DNA of 64,000 nucleotides from Lysinibacillus sphaericus (GTDB taxonomy: Bacteria > Bacillota > Bacilli > Bacillales_A > Planococcaceae): assembly GCF_002982115.1 (NCBI RefSeq), contig NZ_CP019980.1, positions 3,914,001 to 3,978,000 on the forward strand, read 5' to 3'. Under the pieces are notes generated by a model. It did no database searches and was not told the origin of the DNA. It worked only from the letters and a program-made list of their open reading frames with translations. Shown here one piece after another: positions 9,887 to 18,775 of the stretch (the stretch's first letter is position 1; every line of letters begins with the position of its first letter). Position numbers and translations under genes: made by a program.

Positions 9887-12013
9887 TTATTTTTCCACTA
9901 CACACTGACCATCACACATTTTAATATGCAAAGTTTCTCCAGGCAGTACTTCACCACGTAATAACTCCTTGGCAACCGCTGTTTCAATATAACGTTGCAC
10001 AAATCGTTTTAACGGACGAGCCCCAAACTGTGGATCTGCACCTTGCTCGACAACCCAATCTATGACGTCTTGTGCGACATCTAACGTAATTTCCTGTTCA
10101 GCTACACGTTTTACAAGCTGCTCAACATATTTCCAAGCAATCGCTGTAAAATGTTCTTCTGATAACGCATGGAACAGAATAATATCATCCATTCGGTTTA
10201 ATAACTCTGGTTTAAAGTGTTGACGTAATGCTGCCATCACTAAATCTTCTACTGCCGGATCATCTTTTTGTGCCTCCATTAAATAGCTAGAACCAATATT
10301 AGATGTTAAAATTACAACGGTATTTGTAAAGTTAACCATTCGTCCTTGACTATCTGTAATGCGACCATCATCTAAAATTTGCAATAATATGTTCGCTACA
10401 TCTGGATGCGCCTTTTCAATTTCATCGAGTAAAACGACAGAATATGGATTACGGCGAACAGCTTCTGTTAATTGACCGCCTTCTTCATAGCCAATATAGC
10501 CTGGAGGTGCACCTACGAGACGTGATACACTATGTTTCTCCATATATTCACTCATATCAATACGAATAAAATGCTCCTCTGAATCAAATAGCTGTGCAGC
10601 AAGTGCTTTAGCTAGCTCTGTTTTACCAACACCCGTTGGCCCTAGGAATAAGAAGCTACCAATTGGACGATGTGGGTCTTTAATGCCTGCTCTTGCACGC
10701 CAAACCGCTTCTGTAACGAGTTGAACAGCATTGTCTTGCCCTACCACCCGTTCATGTAACGTATCTTTTAAACGCAATAATTTCTCACGTTCCCCTTCAA
10801 CTAACTTTGTAACAGGGATACCTGTCCAACGAGATACAATAGAAGCAATCTCTTCCGAAGTCACTTCTTCACGTAAAATACGTGTCTCACTACCGTTTTC
10901 TAATTGCTTTTCCATTTCTTGAATTTCTTTTTCAAGTGCAGGAATTTTCCCATGTCGTAATTCCGCTGCTTTATTTAAATCATATTTACTTTCCGCTTCG
11001 TCTAAATCACGACGGTACTTATCTAGTGACTCACGTTTTTTCTGGATACCTTGCAGTGTTTCTTTCTCTGCTTCCCATTGTTGACGCATGCCTTCTGATG
11101 AACTTTTAAGCTTTGTTAACTCTTCTTGTAATTGTTCAAGGCGTTTTTTACTCGCCTCGTCCTTTTCCTTACGCAATGCTTGTTCTTCAATTTCTAACTG
11201 CATAATACGACGAGTCACCGCATCTAGCTCTTGTGGCATTGAATCAATTTCTGTTCGAATCATCGCACATGCCTCATCGATTAAATCAATCGCTTTATCT
11301 GGTAAAAAACGTTCCGTAATATAGCGATTTGAAAGCTCAGCAGCAGCTACAATTGCTCGGTCATGAATGCGCACTGCATGATGTAGTTCAAAACGTTCTT
11401 TTAAACCACGTAAAATCGAAACGGTATCTTCAATAGATGGTTCACGTACAAGCACTTGTTGGAAGCGACGTTCTAAAGCAGGATCTTTTTCAATATACAT
11501 ACGATATTCGTCTAATGTAGTCGCTCCTATACAATGAAGTTCACCACGTGCAAGCATTGGCTTTAACATATTACCTGCATCCATTGCACCATCCGTTTTA
11601 CCCGCACCAACAATTGTATGAATTTCATCGATAAATAAAATAATGCGCCCTTCAGATTCTTTCACTTCTTTTAGCACACCTTTTAATCGTTCTTCAAATT
11701 GCCCACGATAACTTGCACCAGCTATTAATGCACTCATATCCAGCTCATATAGCACGCACTCTTTTAAACCTTCTGGCACATCACCTTTAACAATACGTTG
11801 TGCCAAGCCTTCTACGATGGCTGTTTTACCAACCCCAGGTTCACCAATTAACACAGGGTTATTTTTTGTTTTACGTGTTAAAATTCGAATGACATTACGA
11901 ATTTCTTCATCACGCCCAATGACGGGATCCATTTTGCCGTTTTTTACTTCTTCGACTAAGTTACGACCAAATTGCTCTAATGGTTTTTTATCATCTGTTT
12001 GTTGAAATTGCAT
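9887..12013 (-). CDS. clpB: ClpB-type AAA+ disaggregase lacking the N-terminal domain
   Basis: This 708-residue protein contains NBD1 (Walker A GEPGVGKT at about 58, Walker B FIDEIHT), a long ClpB-type M-domain coiled coil (about 255-375), and NBD2 (Walker A GPTGVGKT, Walker [11 protein letters not shown], sensor GARPLKR). It has no ClpP-binding loop that I can see, consistent with a disaggregase. The family is normally about 860 residues. Here the roughly 150-residue Clp_N domain is absent: the ATG has a good AGAGGAG site, and the 250 bp upstream do not encode it. E. coli makes a similar short form from an internal start; here it is the only form. A CtsR box lies upstream. Confidence 0.92.
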   Translation of the reverse strand: MQFQQTDDKKPLEQFGRNLVEEVKNGKMDPVIGRDEEIRNVIRILTRKTKNNPVLIGEPGVGKTAIVEGLAQRIVKGDVPEGLKECVLYELDMSALIAGASYRGQFEERLKGVLKEVKESEGRIILFIDEIHTIVGAGKTDGAMDAGNMLKPMLARGELHCIGATTLDEYRMYIEKDPALERRFQQVLVREPSIEDTVSILRGLKERFELHHAVRIHDRAIVAAAELSNRYITERFLPDKAIDLIDEACAMIRTEIDSMPQELDAVTRRIMQLEIEEQALRKEKDEASKKRLEQLQEELTKLKSSSEGMRQQWEAEKETLQGIQKKRESLDKYRRDLDEAESKYDLNKAAELRHGKIPALEKEIQEMEKQLENGSETRILREEVTSEEIASIVSRWTGIPVTKLVEGEREKLLRLKDTLHERVVGQDNAVQLVTEAVWRARAGIKDPHRPIGSFLFLGPTGVGKTELAKALAAQLFDSEEHFIRIDMSEYMEKHSVSRLVGAPPGYIGYEEGGQLTEAVRRNPYSVVLLDEIEKAHPDVANILLQILDDGRITDSQGRMVNFTNTVVILTSNIGSSYLMEAQKDDPAVEDLVMAALRQHFKPELLNRMDDIILFHALSEEHFTAIAWKYVEQLVKRVAEQEITLDVAQDVIDWVVEQGADPQFGARPLKRFVQRYIETAVAKELLRGEVLPGETLHIKMCDGQCVVEK

Positions 12014-12067
12014 AATAGCACTCCTCTTCCCTTTTCATATTTTTATCCTAATTTTGTTTTATGAAAG

Positions 12068-12084
12068 TTTGACCTTTTTTGACT
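12068..12084 (-). promoter_or_regulatory. CtsR operator upstream of clpB
   Basis: On the minus strand the sequence reads AGTCAAA-AAA-GGTCAAA. This is the CtsR heptad direct repeat (A/GGTCAAA) with the correct 3-bp spacer. It is 55-71 bp before the clpB start and implies heat-shock control. Confidence 0.88.
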
Positions 12085-12196
12085 AACTTTATTTTACAAC
12101 AATCGACAAAGCCAAGCAAAAAAAAAGCTCAAAAATTTTACACTGGCCAATGGGAAATTACGCTATAATAGTGGTATGTTTCGTTGTTTTAGTATA

Positions 12197-12211
12197 TCGA
12201 AATGATTATCA
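12197..12211. promoter_or_regulatory. Candidate Fur box in the fnr leader
   Basis: TCGAAATGATTATCA matches the 7-1-7 Fur consensus TGATAATnATTATCA at 11 of 14 fixed positions, with the right half perfect. It lies about 30 bp downstream of a TATAAT (12164-12169) and 60 bp before the fnr start. Confidence 0.5.
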
Positions 12212-12269
12212 TCATCCTTTTGTAATACAGGTAATTTTTATTACAAAAAGAAAGAGATGTGTTTGATAT

Positions 12270-12965
12270 ATGGTACTAAAGGATAGTACACAAGAGAAAA
12301 TAAAGGCTCTTTTTCAAAATAATGGCGTTTTCATCAAAGTGAATAAGGATAGTAAAATTTTCTTAGAAGGAGAACGTGCTAAAGAAATATATTATATTAA
12401 AACAGGCGCTATTTCGATTAGTCAGGAAACCGAGAGCGGCAAAGAATTAACCGTTCGAATTTGCGGTCCTGATAGTATAATTGGCGAGGGTTCATTATTT
12501 TGTAACCTCACGTATTTTTCGATGACGGCAAAAGTTTTAGAATCTTCCACGTTATATGTCTTAAGTCGTAAATCATTAGAGCACCTATTAGTTGAGCAAC
12601 CGCAATTAATGGTAGAGTATATGAAGTGGTTGCAAACAGAAAATTTAAAATACCAAAGTCGTCTACGCGATTTAGTATTAAACGGTAAAAAAGGTGCTTT
12701 ATTTTCAACGCTTATTCGCCTTTCGAATACGTACGGTAAGCCATTAGAAGATGGGTCAATTTTTATTGATTTTCCATTAACAAACTCTGAGATTGCGAAT
12801 TTGTGTGCAACAAGTAGAGAAATGATTAACCGTATGTTGAACGATTTAAAAAAGCATCATATTCTATCCTTCGAAAAAGGCTATATTACGATTATAGATT
12901 TGCAATATTTAAAAGATGAAATTGCTTGTGAAAATTGTCCATTGCAAATTTGCCGTATTGATTGA
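12270..12965 (+). CDS. fnr: Crp/Fnr-family regulator with C-terminal Fe-S cysteine motif (Fnr-like)
   Basis: This 231-residue protein has a cyclic-nucleotide-binding-like beta barrel (about 15-130), a dimer helix, and a winged helix-turn-helix (about 165-215, with ATSREMINRMLNDL as recognition helix). The C-terminus has C220-x2-C223-x4-C228, the same spacing as the C-terminal [4Fe-4S] ligands of B. subtilis Fnr (C227, C230, C235). It is therefore more likely an oxygen-sensing Fnr than a cAMP-binding Crp. No RBS is strong. The gene is monocistronic. An Fe-S assembly gene of the YitW family follows on the opposite strand, but is separated by a terminator. Confidence 0.85.
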   Translation: MVLKDSTQEKIKALFQNNGVFIKVNKDSKIFLEGERAKEIYYIKTGAISISQETESGKELTVRICGPDSIIGEGSLFCNLTYFSMTAKVLESSTLYVLSRKSLEHLLVEQPQLMVEYMKWLQTENLKYQSRLRDLVLNGKKGALFSTLIRLSNTYGKPLEDGSIFIDFPLTNSEIANLCATSREMINRMLNDLKKHHILSFEKGYITIIDLQYLKDEIACENCPLQICRID

Positions 12966-13099
12966 TTTAACAATTAGCCTTTTATTGCATCTTGGTTTTT
13001 TCTTCATATATTCACAGGGGGCTTGAACTAATTCCCTTCAGAATGCCCGTGTATATCCGACATTCCGCCTGTTAATAAAAAATGAAGGAAGCTAAATAT

Positions 13100-13140
13100 A
13101 AAATCCCCGCTTACAGTTATGTGCAAGCAGGGATTTTTTA
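13100..13140. terminator. Terminator between fnr and yitW
   Basis: AATCCCCGCTT and AAGCAGGGATT form a stem with one internal mismatch, with a T-run on the plus side and A-rich sequence on the other. It can serve both convergent genes. Confidence 0.85.
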
Positions 13141-13157
13141 TTCACTAGAAGAAAACA

Positions 13158-13466
13158 CTAACGAACGCCTAAAGCCATTTTCGCATAGCGAGACATCTTA
13201 TCTTTTGACCAAGGTGGATTCCATACAATATTGACATTTGTACTTTTCACTTCTGGTAGTTCACTTAAAGCTGTATTCACTTGATCAACAATCACTGGTC
13301 CCATTGGGCATCCCATTGAAGTCAGTGTCATTGTAACGGTCGCTAAACCTTCGTCATCTAACTCTACATCATATACTAAACCTAAGTTGACGATATCAAT
13401 ACCAAGCTCAGGGTCAATTACATTTTCTAATGCACTTAGCATGCTGTCTTTCATATCTTGATCCAT
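13158..13466 (-). CDS. yitW: YitW: MIP18/SufT-like iron-sulfur assembly protein (DUF59)
   Basis: This 102-residue protein starts at the ATG 13464-13466, preceded by GGAAGGAG. It has the DUF59 hallmarks: DPELGIDIVNLGLVYDV near residue 20-35 and SMGCPMGP with the conserved cysteine. The NPPWSKDKMS segment is typical of the YitW/PaaD-like branch. The family acts in cytosolic Fe-S cluster maturation. The order yitW-yitV-yitU-yitS is the same set as in B. subtilis, although strands differ. Its Fe-S role is known from the family, not shown here. Confidence 0.9.
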   Translation of the reverse strand: MDQDMKDSMLSALENVIDPELGIDIVNLGLVYDVELDDEGLATVTMTLTSMGCPMGPVIVDQVNTALSELPEVKSTNVNIVWNPPWSKDKMSRYAKMALGVR

Positions 13467-13519
13467 TTGTATTTCTCCTTCCAACATAGTGTTAACTTAA
13501 TCATAGCAGATGCTTCTTA

Positions 13520-14284
13520 TTATGCCAAATGCTGTGCAAGCCATTCCGTTGCTGCTAGCATACCATCACGTGTCACGGCATGACCAGCATGTTTATCTGC
13601 AATAAATTTTAAATTGCTCGGATTTTCTTCATAGTATGCACGTAATGAACAATAAAAATCATACGTATCCTGAAATGGTACGGTTTTATCTTGCTCACCA
13701 TGCCAAAAGAACACAGGTCGTCCAGCAAACTGTTCCGGTGTTAAACTAATATCATACGTTGCGAGAAGTGCGTTTGTTTTTTGTACTTCTTGTTCTGACA
13801 TCGGCCACTTTACACCACTTTTAGCCAATTGCTGTAATTGATAGGCTCCTAGTTTAATAAAAGTTGGACTACCCATACATATTGCCGCAGTTTGTATCCA
13901 ATCATAAAGCTTTAAACAGCCAGATGTAACGATGGCTCCCATTGAAGTACCGGCTACACCAATTTTATCGCTAGCTACAAGTTGCTTATTCTTTAATTCT
14001 TTATATAATTGTTTTACTTCATGAATAGAATTTAAGACAATGTCCCAAAAATGTAAATTCATTTGAGTCTCTGTTAATCCTTCACTACGTGCACCATGGA
14101 ATTTTGCATCTGGTAGTAGGACACGCACCCCTTTATTTACCAACTGATAAGCATAATGTAAATTATGTTCTTTTGCACTCATAAAGCCATGTAAGAAAAT
14201 AACTACTGGGGTTTTTTCATTCATATTGTCTGTATATATATGTAACAAAGGAATCTGTCCCCATATTTCAGTCTTTACAAACAT
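13520..14284 (-). CDS. yitV: YitV-like alpha/beta hydrolase (esterase)
   Basis: This 254-residue protein starts at the ATG 14282-14284, 6 nt after GGGAGTG; an upstream TTG in frame overlaps that site. It has the oxyanion HGF motif (VIFLHGFMSAKEH), the nucleophile elbow GTSMG, the acid-region GEQDKTVPF and a final histidine in KHAGHAV. This is a prolyl-oligopeptidase-like or dienelactone-hydrolase-like serine hydrolase. The natural substrate is unknown. It is transcribed toward yitW with about 50 bp between. Confidence 0.88.
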   Translation of the reverse strand: MFVKTEIWGQIPLLHIYTDNMNEKTPVVIFLHGFMSAKEHNLHYAYQLVNKGVRVLLPDAKFHGARSEGLTETQMNLHFWDIVLNSIHEVKQLYKELKNKQLVASDKIGVAGTSMGAIVTSGCLKLYDWIQTAAICMGSPTFIKLGAYQLQQLAKSGVKWPMSEQEVQKTNALLATYDISLTPEQFAGRPVFFWHGEQDKTVPFQDTYDFYCSLRAYYEENPSNLKFIADKHAGHAVTRDGMLAATEWLAQHLA

Positions 14285-14408
14285 TCTTGTCACTCCCAAC
14301 TTTTGTCTGACATTTTTATGTTAGCAAACTTTTTTCAATGTGACAAAATTTTGACGAACGGATAACAAAGCGATACTATTCAAACATATAGGAAAGGGGC
14401 AACAAGCT

Positions 14409-15218
14409 ATGAAACAGCATTTAATCGTTTTAGATTTAGACGGTACGTTATTAACGGACCAACAACAAATTTCTTCAAAAACTAAAAAAACATTATTGCA
14501 GGCTAAGGAACAAGGGCATCAAGTTATGATTGCCACAGGTCGTCCATATCGTGCAAGTGACATCTACTATCATGAGCTTGGTTTAACAACACCGATTGTT
14601 AATTTTAATGGAGCCTATGTCCACCACCCTAAAAATGCTGCTTGGCAAACCATGCATACACCGATTGATTTAAGCGTTGTAAAAGAAGTGGTTGGTTCGG
14701 TCAATCACTATGAGTATGAAAATATAATTGCTGAAGTGAAGGACGACATCTATGTGCACACGGAGGATGACCGGATTTTAAATATTTTTAACATGGGCAA
14801 TCCCAAAATTACATTGGGTGATATTTCGACAAATCTATTAGTCAATCCAACGAGTCTACTAATTCAAGCAAACGAAGTAAATTCTATGATTATTCGCGAC
14901 CATTTACAAGCTGTCCATGCTGAAGTGATTGAACATCGTCGTTGGGGTGCTCCACTCCACATTATTGAAATTGTTCGCCGTGGCTTAAATAAAGCAGTGG
15001 GTATTTCACATGTAGCGAAAGATTTAGGTATTCCACGTGAACGTATTATCGCTTTTGGCGATGAGGACAATGATCTAGAAATGATTGATTATGCAGGTAT
15101 TGGAGTCGCTATGGGGAATGGAATCCCTAGCTTAAAAAACATTGCCAACGAAATTACAACAACAAATAATGAAGATGGCATTGCTAAAATACTTATTGAA
15201 CGCTTAAAATTATCATAG
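14409..15218 (+). CDS. yitU: Cof-type HAD phosphatase (YitU-like)
   Basis: This 269-residue HAD-superfamily IIB protein has motif I DLDGTLLTD at residue 8-16, motif II with ATGRP, a Lys-containing motif III (LNKAVGISHVAKDLGI) and motif IV GDEDNDLEMI. The cap inserted between motifs II and III is the Cof type. In B. subtilis YitU is one of the enzymes that dephosphorylate the pyrimidine intermediate of riboflavin synthesis; assigning that substrate here rests on synteny. AAAGGGG precedes the ATG. It is divergent from yitV. Confidence 0.85.
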   Translation: MKQHLIVLDLDGTLLTDQQQISSKTKKTLLQAKEQGHQVMIATGRPYRASDIYYHELGLTTPIVNFNGAYVHHPKNAAWQTMHTPIDLSVVKEVVGSVNHYEYENIIAEVKDDIYVHTEDDRILNIFNMGNPKITLGDISTNLLVNPTSLLIQANEVNSMIIRDHLQAVHAEVIEHRRWGAPLHIIEIVRRGLNKAVGISHVAKDLGIPRERIIAFGDEDNDLEMIDYAGIGVAMGNGIPSLKNIANEITTTNNEDGIAKILIERLKLS

Positions 15219-15454
15219 TTAAAGTATCATTTCCAGTTATTCAAACTTTATTCTGTAGAAGCTTTTCATCTCTAATGCTTGTAAAATTTGATTTTTATTT
15301 GTACACTTGAATGCTTATACGTCTAGTAAATAAAGTTATAGCTTTTGGCAAGCTTCTAGATTTAGAAAAGCGAATCCTAATGCTATTATTGTAAATCAGG
15401 ACGAAATAGATAATACCAGCATGTCTAGTAAATACAGTTTTTTAGGAGGTCAAG

Positions 15455-16315
15455 ATGATGAAAATTTTTACTGATAGTGGCTGTGATTTACCAAAGTCAT
15501 ACTACGAAGAGAATGATGTCATTCTACTTCCGCTACGTGTACAAGTAAATAACCATGAATATGATGATGTCTTGTCGATTGATTCGAAAGAAGTTTATGA
15601 TGCTATTCGCCAAGGGGCTCATCCAAAAACATCGCAAGTTTCACCAGAGCTCTTTCTGCAACAGTTCGAAAGCTTAGCAAAAAGCGGAGAGCCAGGTATC
15701 TACATCGCCTTTTCATCTGAATTATCAGGTACGTATAGTACAGCTTTAATGATTCGCAACCAAGTACTTGAACAATATCCAACATTACAGCTCGCAATAG
15801 TCGATTCGAAATGTGCCTCATTAGGCTATGGCTTAGTCGTTGAAGAAGCTGTGCAACTTCGAAAAGCAGGTACTTCGCTTGATGAAATCGAAACAAAAAT
15901 ACAATTACTCGCTTCACAGATGGAGCACCTGTTTACAGTGGAAGATTTAGATTACCTTGCAAAAGGAGGTCGTGTTTCGAAAGCGAGTGCCTTTCTTGGT
16001 GGACTACTTAGCATAAAGCCTATTTTGAACGTAGAGGACGGTAAACTCGTACCGATTGAAAAATCACGTGGTCGTAAAAAAGCCATTGCGCGTATGTTGG
16101 ATTTAATGCAAGAGCGTGGTGGCAATTTTGCAGATAAAATTGTCGGAATTAGCCATAGTGATGACTTGGCCTTTGCTAACGAAGTAAAAGCATCCATACA
16201 AGAAAGATTTGCACCAAAAGCAGTCCAAATGACAATGATTGGCTCTGTTATTGGCTCCCATGTTGGGCCTGGTACAATTGCAATTTTCTTTACGAATAAA
16301 AGTTATCAAGCGTAG
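15455..16315 (+). CDS. yitS: DegV-family fatty-acid-binding protein (YitS-like)
   Basis: This 286-residue protein begins MMKIFTDSGCDLPKSYYEE and carries the DegV motifs SPELFLQQF, FSSELSGTYSTA, the conserved GYGLVVEEA segment, the FTVEDLDYLAKGGRVSKASA loop, and the C-terminal IGSHVGPGTI. DegV proteins bind a fatty acid; members of this family serve as FakB subunits presenting it to FakA kinase. AGGAGG lies 5 nt before the first ATG and 8 nt before the second, so the start may be 15458. A long perfect terminator follows. Confidence 0.9.
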   Translation: MMKIFTDSGCDLPKSYYEENDVILLPLRVQVNNHEYDDVLSIDSKEVYDAIRQGAHPKTSQVSPELFLQQFESLAKSGEPGIYIAFSSELSGTYSTALMIRNQVLEQYPTLQLAIVDSKCASLGYGLVVEEAVQLRKAGTSLDEIETKIQLLASQMEHLFTVEDLDYLAKGGRVSKASAFLGGLLSIKPILNVEDGKLVPIEKSRGRKKAIARMLDLMQERGGNFADKIVGISHSDDLAFANEVKASIQERFAPKAVQMTMIGSVIGSHVGPGTIAIFFTNKSYQA

Positions 16316-16373
16316 TGTGAAGCTGGTAGAAGTCTACTTACAAATCGCCATTGCAGGCAACTACGCGCACAGC

Positions 16374-16415
16374 AAAAAAGTGTTAGATTGATTGCAATCA
16401 ATCTAACACTTTTTC
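16374..16415. terminator. Perfect bidirectional terminator after yitS
   Basis: AAAGTGTTAGATTGATTG and its exact inverse complement directly abut to form an 18-bp stem, flanked by A- and T-runs. It serves yitS and the convergent GH13 gene. Confidence 0.95.
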
Positions 16416-16417
16416 AA

Positions 16418-17893
16418 TTAGTTATTTTCACTGGCAGCGTCTTGTTGTTGACGACGTTTTTTTCCTCGTTTAATAATAATAATAACGAAGCCAATAAATA
16501 CAACATAGACCAATCCAAGCGCAACCATGTAAGGAACATTTAGCCCCTCATCGTCCTTCACTTGATAAATTTCTACGATTTCACGGTCTAGTATTACTGG
16601 ATAAACATTTTTTTCATTAATTCGCACCTTTTCTTCTTGTAAAATACCGTTTAGCATTTTACCCTCACCAATTTGATCTGGTGTTAAATCGACACGTTGT
16701 GTTTTTCCTGTATTGTTCACCATAATAATCCATTGCTCTTCATCGGATTTTCTCGTAAACACAAGTAAACCATTTTCATTTGTAATAACTTCGAAATCAC
16801 CTTTTCGTAATGTCGCTGATTGGTTACGTAATGACTGTACGTTTTTAATATAGTCAATTAACTCTTCATCTGTTTTGAAATTGTATAATTGATGCGTGTC
16901 AGGTTTCTCTTCCCCATTCATGGCAATTTCGGTACCATACTGAACAACTGGAATACCAGGCAGCATAAATAACGCACCCATCGCCATCTTCAATCGTGTT
17001 GGTGGGAACATATTTTCAGAAGCAGAATCAAATGTAAAGCGATATGTTTGTAATGAATCAATCATAATTTGCGTTGGCTTTTCACCAGCAAGAGGCTCCA
17101 TTAGCTTTGAAGAGTCCTGATCTACATTTTTGAAAATATTACGGTAAATCTCTGCTGTAGCTGGTGAGAAGGATGCATCAAAATTCGCATCACTTTCTTC
17201 ATTCGAAATCACATATAACGATTTGTTGGTACTTTTTAACGCCTTAATCATGTCATTAATAAATGCTGTGTCAGCATCCGCAATATTCGTTAAACGTAAG
17301 CCACCCACATCATATGTAGAAACAAATTCTGTTGCTGATTCGATTAAAGCAGCTTGAACATCTTTATTCGTTAAATCCCACTGAATGTGCCCATTATTTG
17401 TTGAGGCAATCCAGTTTTGCTTTGCTGCATCTTTTGCCCACTCATGATTAGGACTTACATTATTTAAAGGAAAGTCCACCATCATTGACATATTTTTTTC
17501 TTTATAGGCCTTCACCACACTTTGGAATTCTTCTGCTGTTCCAAAATGCTCTTCGATTGTACTATAGCTCGTTGGCATAGAACCATCGTATACTTCTGTG
17601 TCAAAAATTGTCCCAATGGATACGATTGTATAGCCCATTTCGCCAATAAATTTTAGTTTATCTAGTAGACCGGTGAAGTCGCCACCTGCAAATTTCGTTG
17701 GGTCTTGCGTATTTGTATCATAATCGTTAGTGCCTGAGCCATTAAAGAAACGGTCAACGAGTAAATCAAAAATGCTTTCTTCAGCAATCGTTCTTTTTTG
17801 TACTTCATCCGCGTGTGCAGGTGTTGCGCCTATTAATGAAGTTGCCAGTAAAAGCGATGCAGCTGTCGCGCTTATCCACTTCTTAAATTTCAC
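16418..17893 (-). CDS. Membrane-anchored GH13 (alpha-amylase) homologue with degenerate active site
   Basis: From a GTG (17891-17893; AGAGAGGG upstream) the protein has 491 residues: a Sec signal peptide ending at about ATPAHA28, a GH13 TIM barrel (about 36-340), a beta domain, and a C-terminal TM segment (VPYMVALGLVYVVFIGFVII) followed by a basic tail, so it should face the cell wall. GH13 region I reads DFPLNN instead of D-x3-NH. Region II reads GLRLTN with Thr202 where the nucleophile Asp belongs. Region IV has SLQTYRF in place of NHD. The overall fold (LPGIPVVQYGTEIAM) is kept. I infer a pseudoenzyme, perhaps glycan-binding. Confidence 0.85.
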   Translation of the reverse strand: MKFKKWISATAASLLLATSLIGATPAHADEVQKRTIAEESIFDLLVDRFFNGSGTNDYDTNTQDPTKFAGGDFTGLLDKLKFIGEMGYTIVSIGTIFDTEVYDGSMPTSYSTIEEHFGTAEEFQSVVKAYKEKNMSMMVDFPLNNVSPNHEWAKDAAKQNWIASTNNGHIQWDLTNKDVQAALIESATEFVSTYDVGGLRLTNIADADTAFINDMIKALKSTNKSLYVISNEESDANFDASFSPATAEIYRNIFKNVDQDSSKLMEPLAGEKPTQIMIDSLQTYRFTFDSASENMFPPTRLKMAMGALFMLPGIPVVQYGTEIAMNGEEKPDTHQLYNFKTDEELIDYIKNVQSLRNQSATLRKGDFEVITNENGLLVFTRKSDEEQWIIMVNNTGKTQRVDLTPDQIGEGKMLNGILQEEKVRINEKNVYPVILDREIVEIYQVKDDEGLNVPYMVALGLVYVVFIGFVIIIIKRGKKRRQQQDAASENN

Positions 17894-18040
17894 TTTTATT
17901 CCCTCTCTTTCAAACCAATCCAACGTCATTTTACCAAATAAAACAGTAACGTTGCTATCATTTCAAAATATTTTACCGAAATGCAAAATGAATTACGACA
18001 AAAAGGTGTCAAATTAAGTTAACCTAAAAACACAGAAATT

Positions 18041-18064
18041 TCAGAATCGTTCTGGTGTCTGGCA
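18041..18064 (+). repeat. Dispersed intergenic repeat, copy 1
   Basis: CAGAATCGTTCTGGTGTCTGGCAC is a variant of a repeat found again at 34104, 34129, 34252 and 46772, always between genes. Confidence 0.7.
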
Positions 18065-18074
18065 CTTCAAGAAA

Positions 18075-18112
18075 ATAAAAGAGCCGTGAAGCAACAACTT
18101 CACGGCTTTTAT
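18075..18112. terminator. Terminator after yisL
   Basis: AGCCGTGAAG (18081-18090) and CTTCACGGCT (18097-18106) form a perfect stem with T-rich flanks on both sides. Confidence 0.9.
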
Positions 18113-18118
18113 TAAACA

Positions 18119-18487
18119 TTATGCAAGGAAATTGAATCCCATTGGTAGCTTGAATCCTAAGAACATTGTAATGAGTAAAAATACTGCAAATAAAATCCAG
18201 AACATTGTTGTTGGCTTGTTTTTCTTTTGACGAACTAACACCATTTCCATCATGCCAATAACGAAAATACCGCCTAAAAATTTAAAGCCATAAAGCATTC
18301 CTTGACCGAATTTCATCGCTTCAATAAATAATGCCCCGCCAGTAATAATAATTAAAATGTAGAATAAACGTAATAACATATGTAAGCCTTTGGACTGCTT
18401 ACCACTAAGTGCTGCAATTAAAAAGATTACGATGCCAACTACCCAAGTTGTAATGTGCAAATGTGTTTGGTTAGTTAAAAAATCCAT
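18119..18487 (-). CDS. yisL: YisL-family membrane protein (DUF1516)
   Basis: This 122-residue protein has four hydrophobic segments (about 12-28, 38-57, 66-86 and 95-113) and starts at an ATG after GAGGTGGG. The sequence, including HLHITTWVVGIVIFLIA and the GMLYGFKFLGG loop, fits the UPF0344/YisL family. Function is unknown. In B. subtilis yisL lies beside yisK, as here (288 bp apart, same strand), although a terminator after yisK suggests separate transcripts. Confidence 0.88.
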   Translation of the reverse strand: MDFLTNQTHLHITTWVVGIVIFLIAALSGKQSKGLHMLLRLFYILIIITGGALFIEAMKFGQGMLYGFKFLGGIFVIGMMEMVLVRQKKNKPTTMFWILFAVFLLITMFLGFKLPMGFNFLA

Positions 18488-18735
18488 TTTTGTCCCACCT
18501 CATTTTTTTTCTATCAAACTCTATCCTATCATGCAGTGGTAATGGTTTCAAATATTACAAGTTGTGTTCACAAAATTGAATGAATTTACGTCTAAACGTC
18601 ATGGATTCCAGACTTTCGAACTTGCTTAATAAAAAAATCTATGACAGCTACCAGTGCTTGATTTAAGTGAGCTTTCTGTTAGTTATTTGCTATTCGTCCA
18701 CCTTAGAAAAGTGATGAGCTGTGCTGAGTCAAATT

Positions 18736-18768
18736 AAAAAATCCGCGGAGCTTACACTCACGCGGACT
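18736..18768 (-). terminator. Terminator after yisK
   Basis: On the minus strand TCCGCG and CGCGGA flank a 13-base loop and are followed by TTTTTT. The rest of the 18488-18775 gap shows no gene. Confidence 0.8.
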
Positions 18769-18775
18769 AGCTATA

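Noticed and set aside
15319-15440. Repeated GTCTAGTAAATA upstream of yitS (about 100 bp apart)
   Set aside because: Only a 12-bp AT-rich match seen twice; not enough to distinguish from chance.
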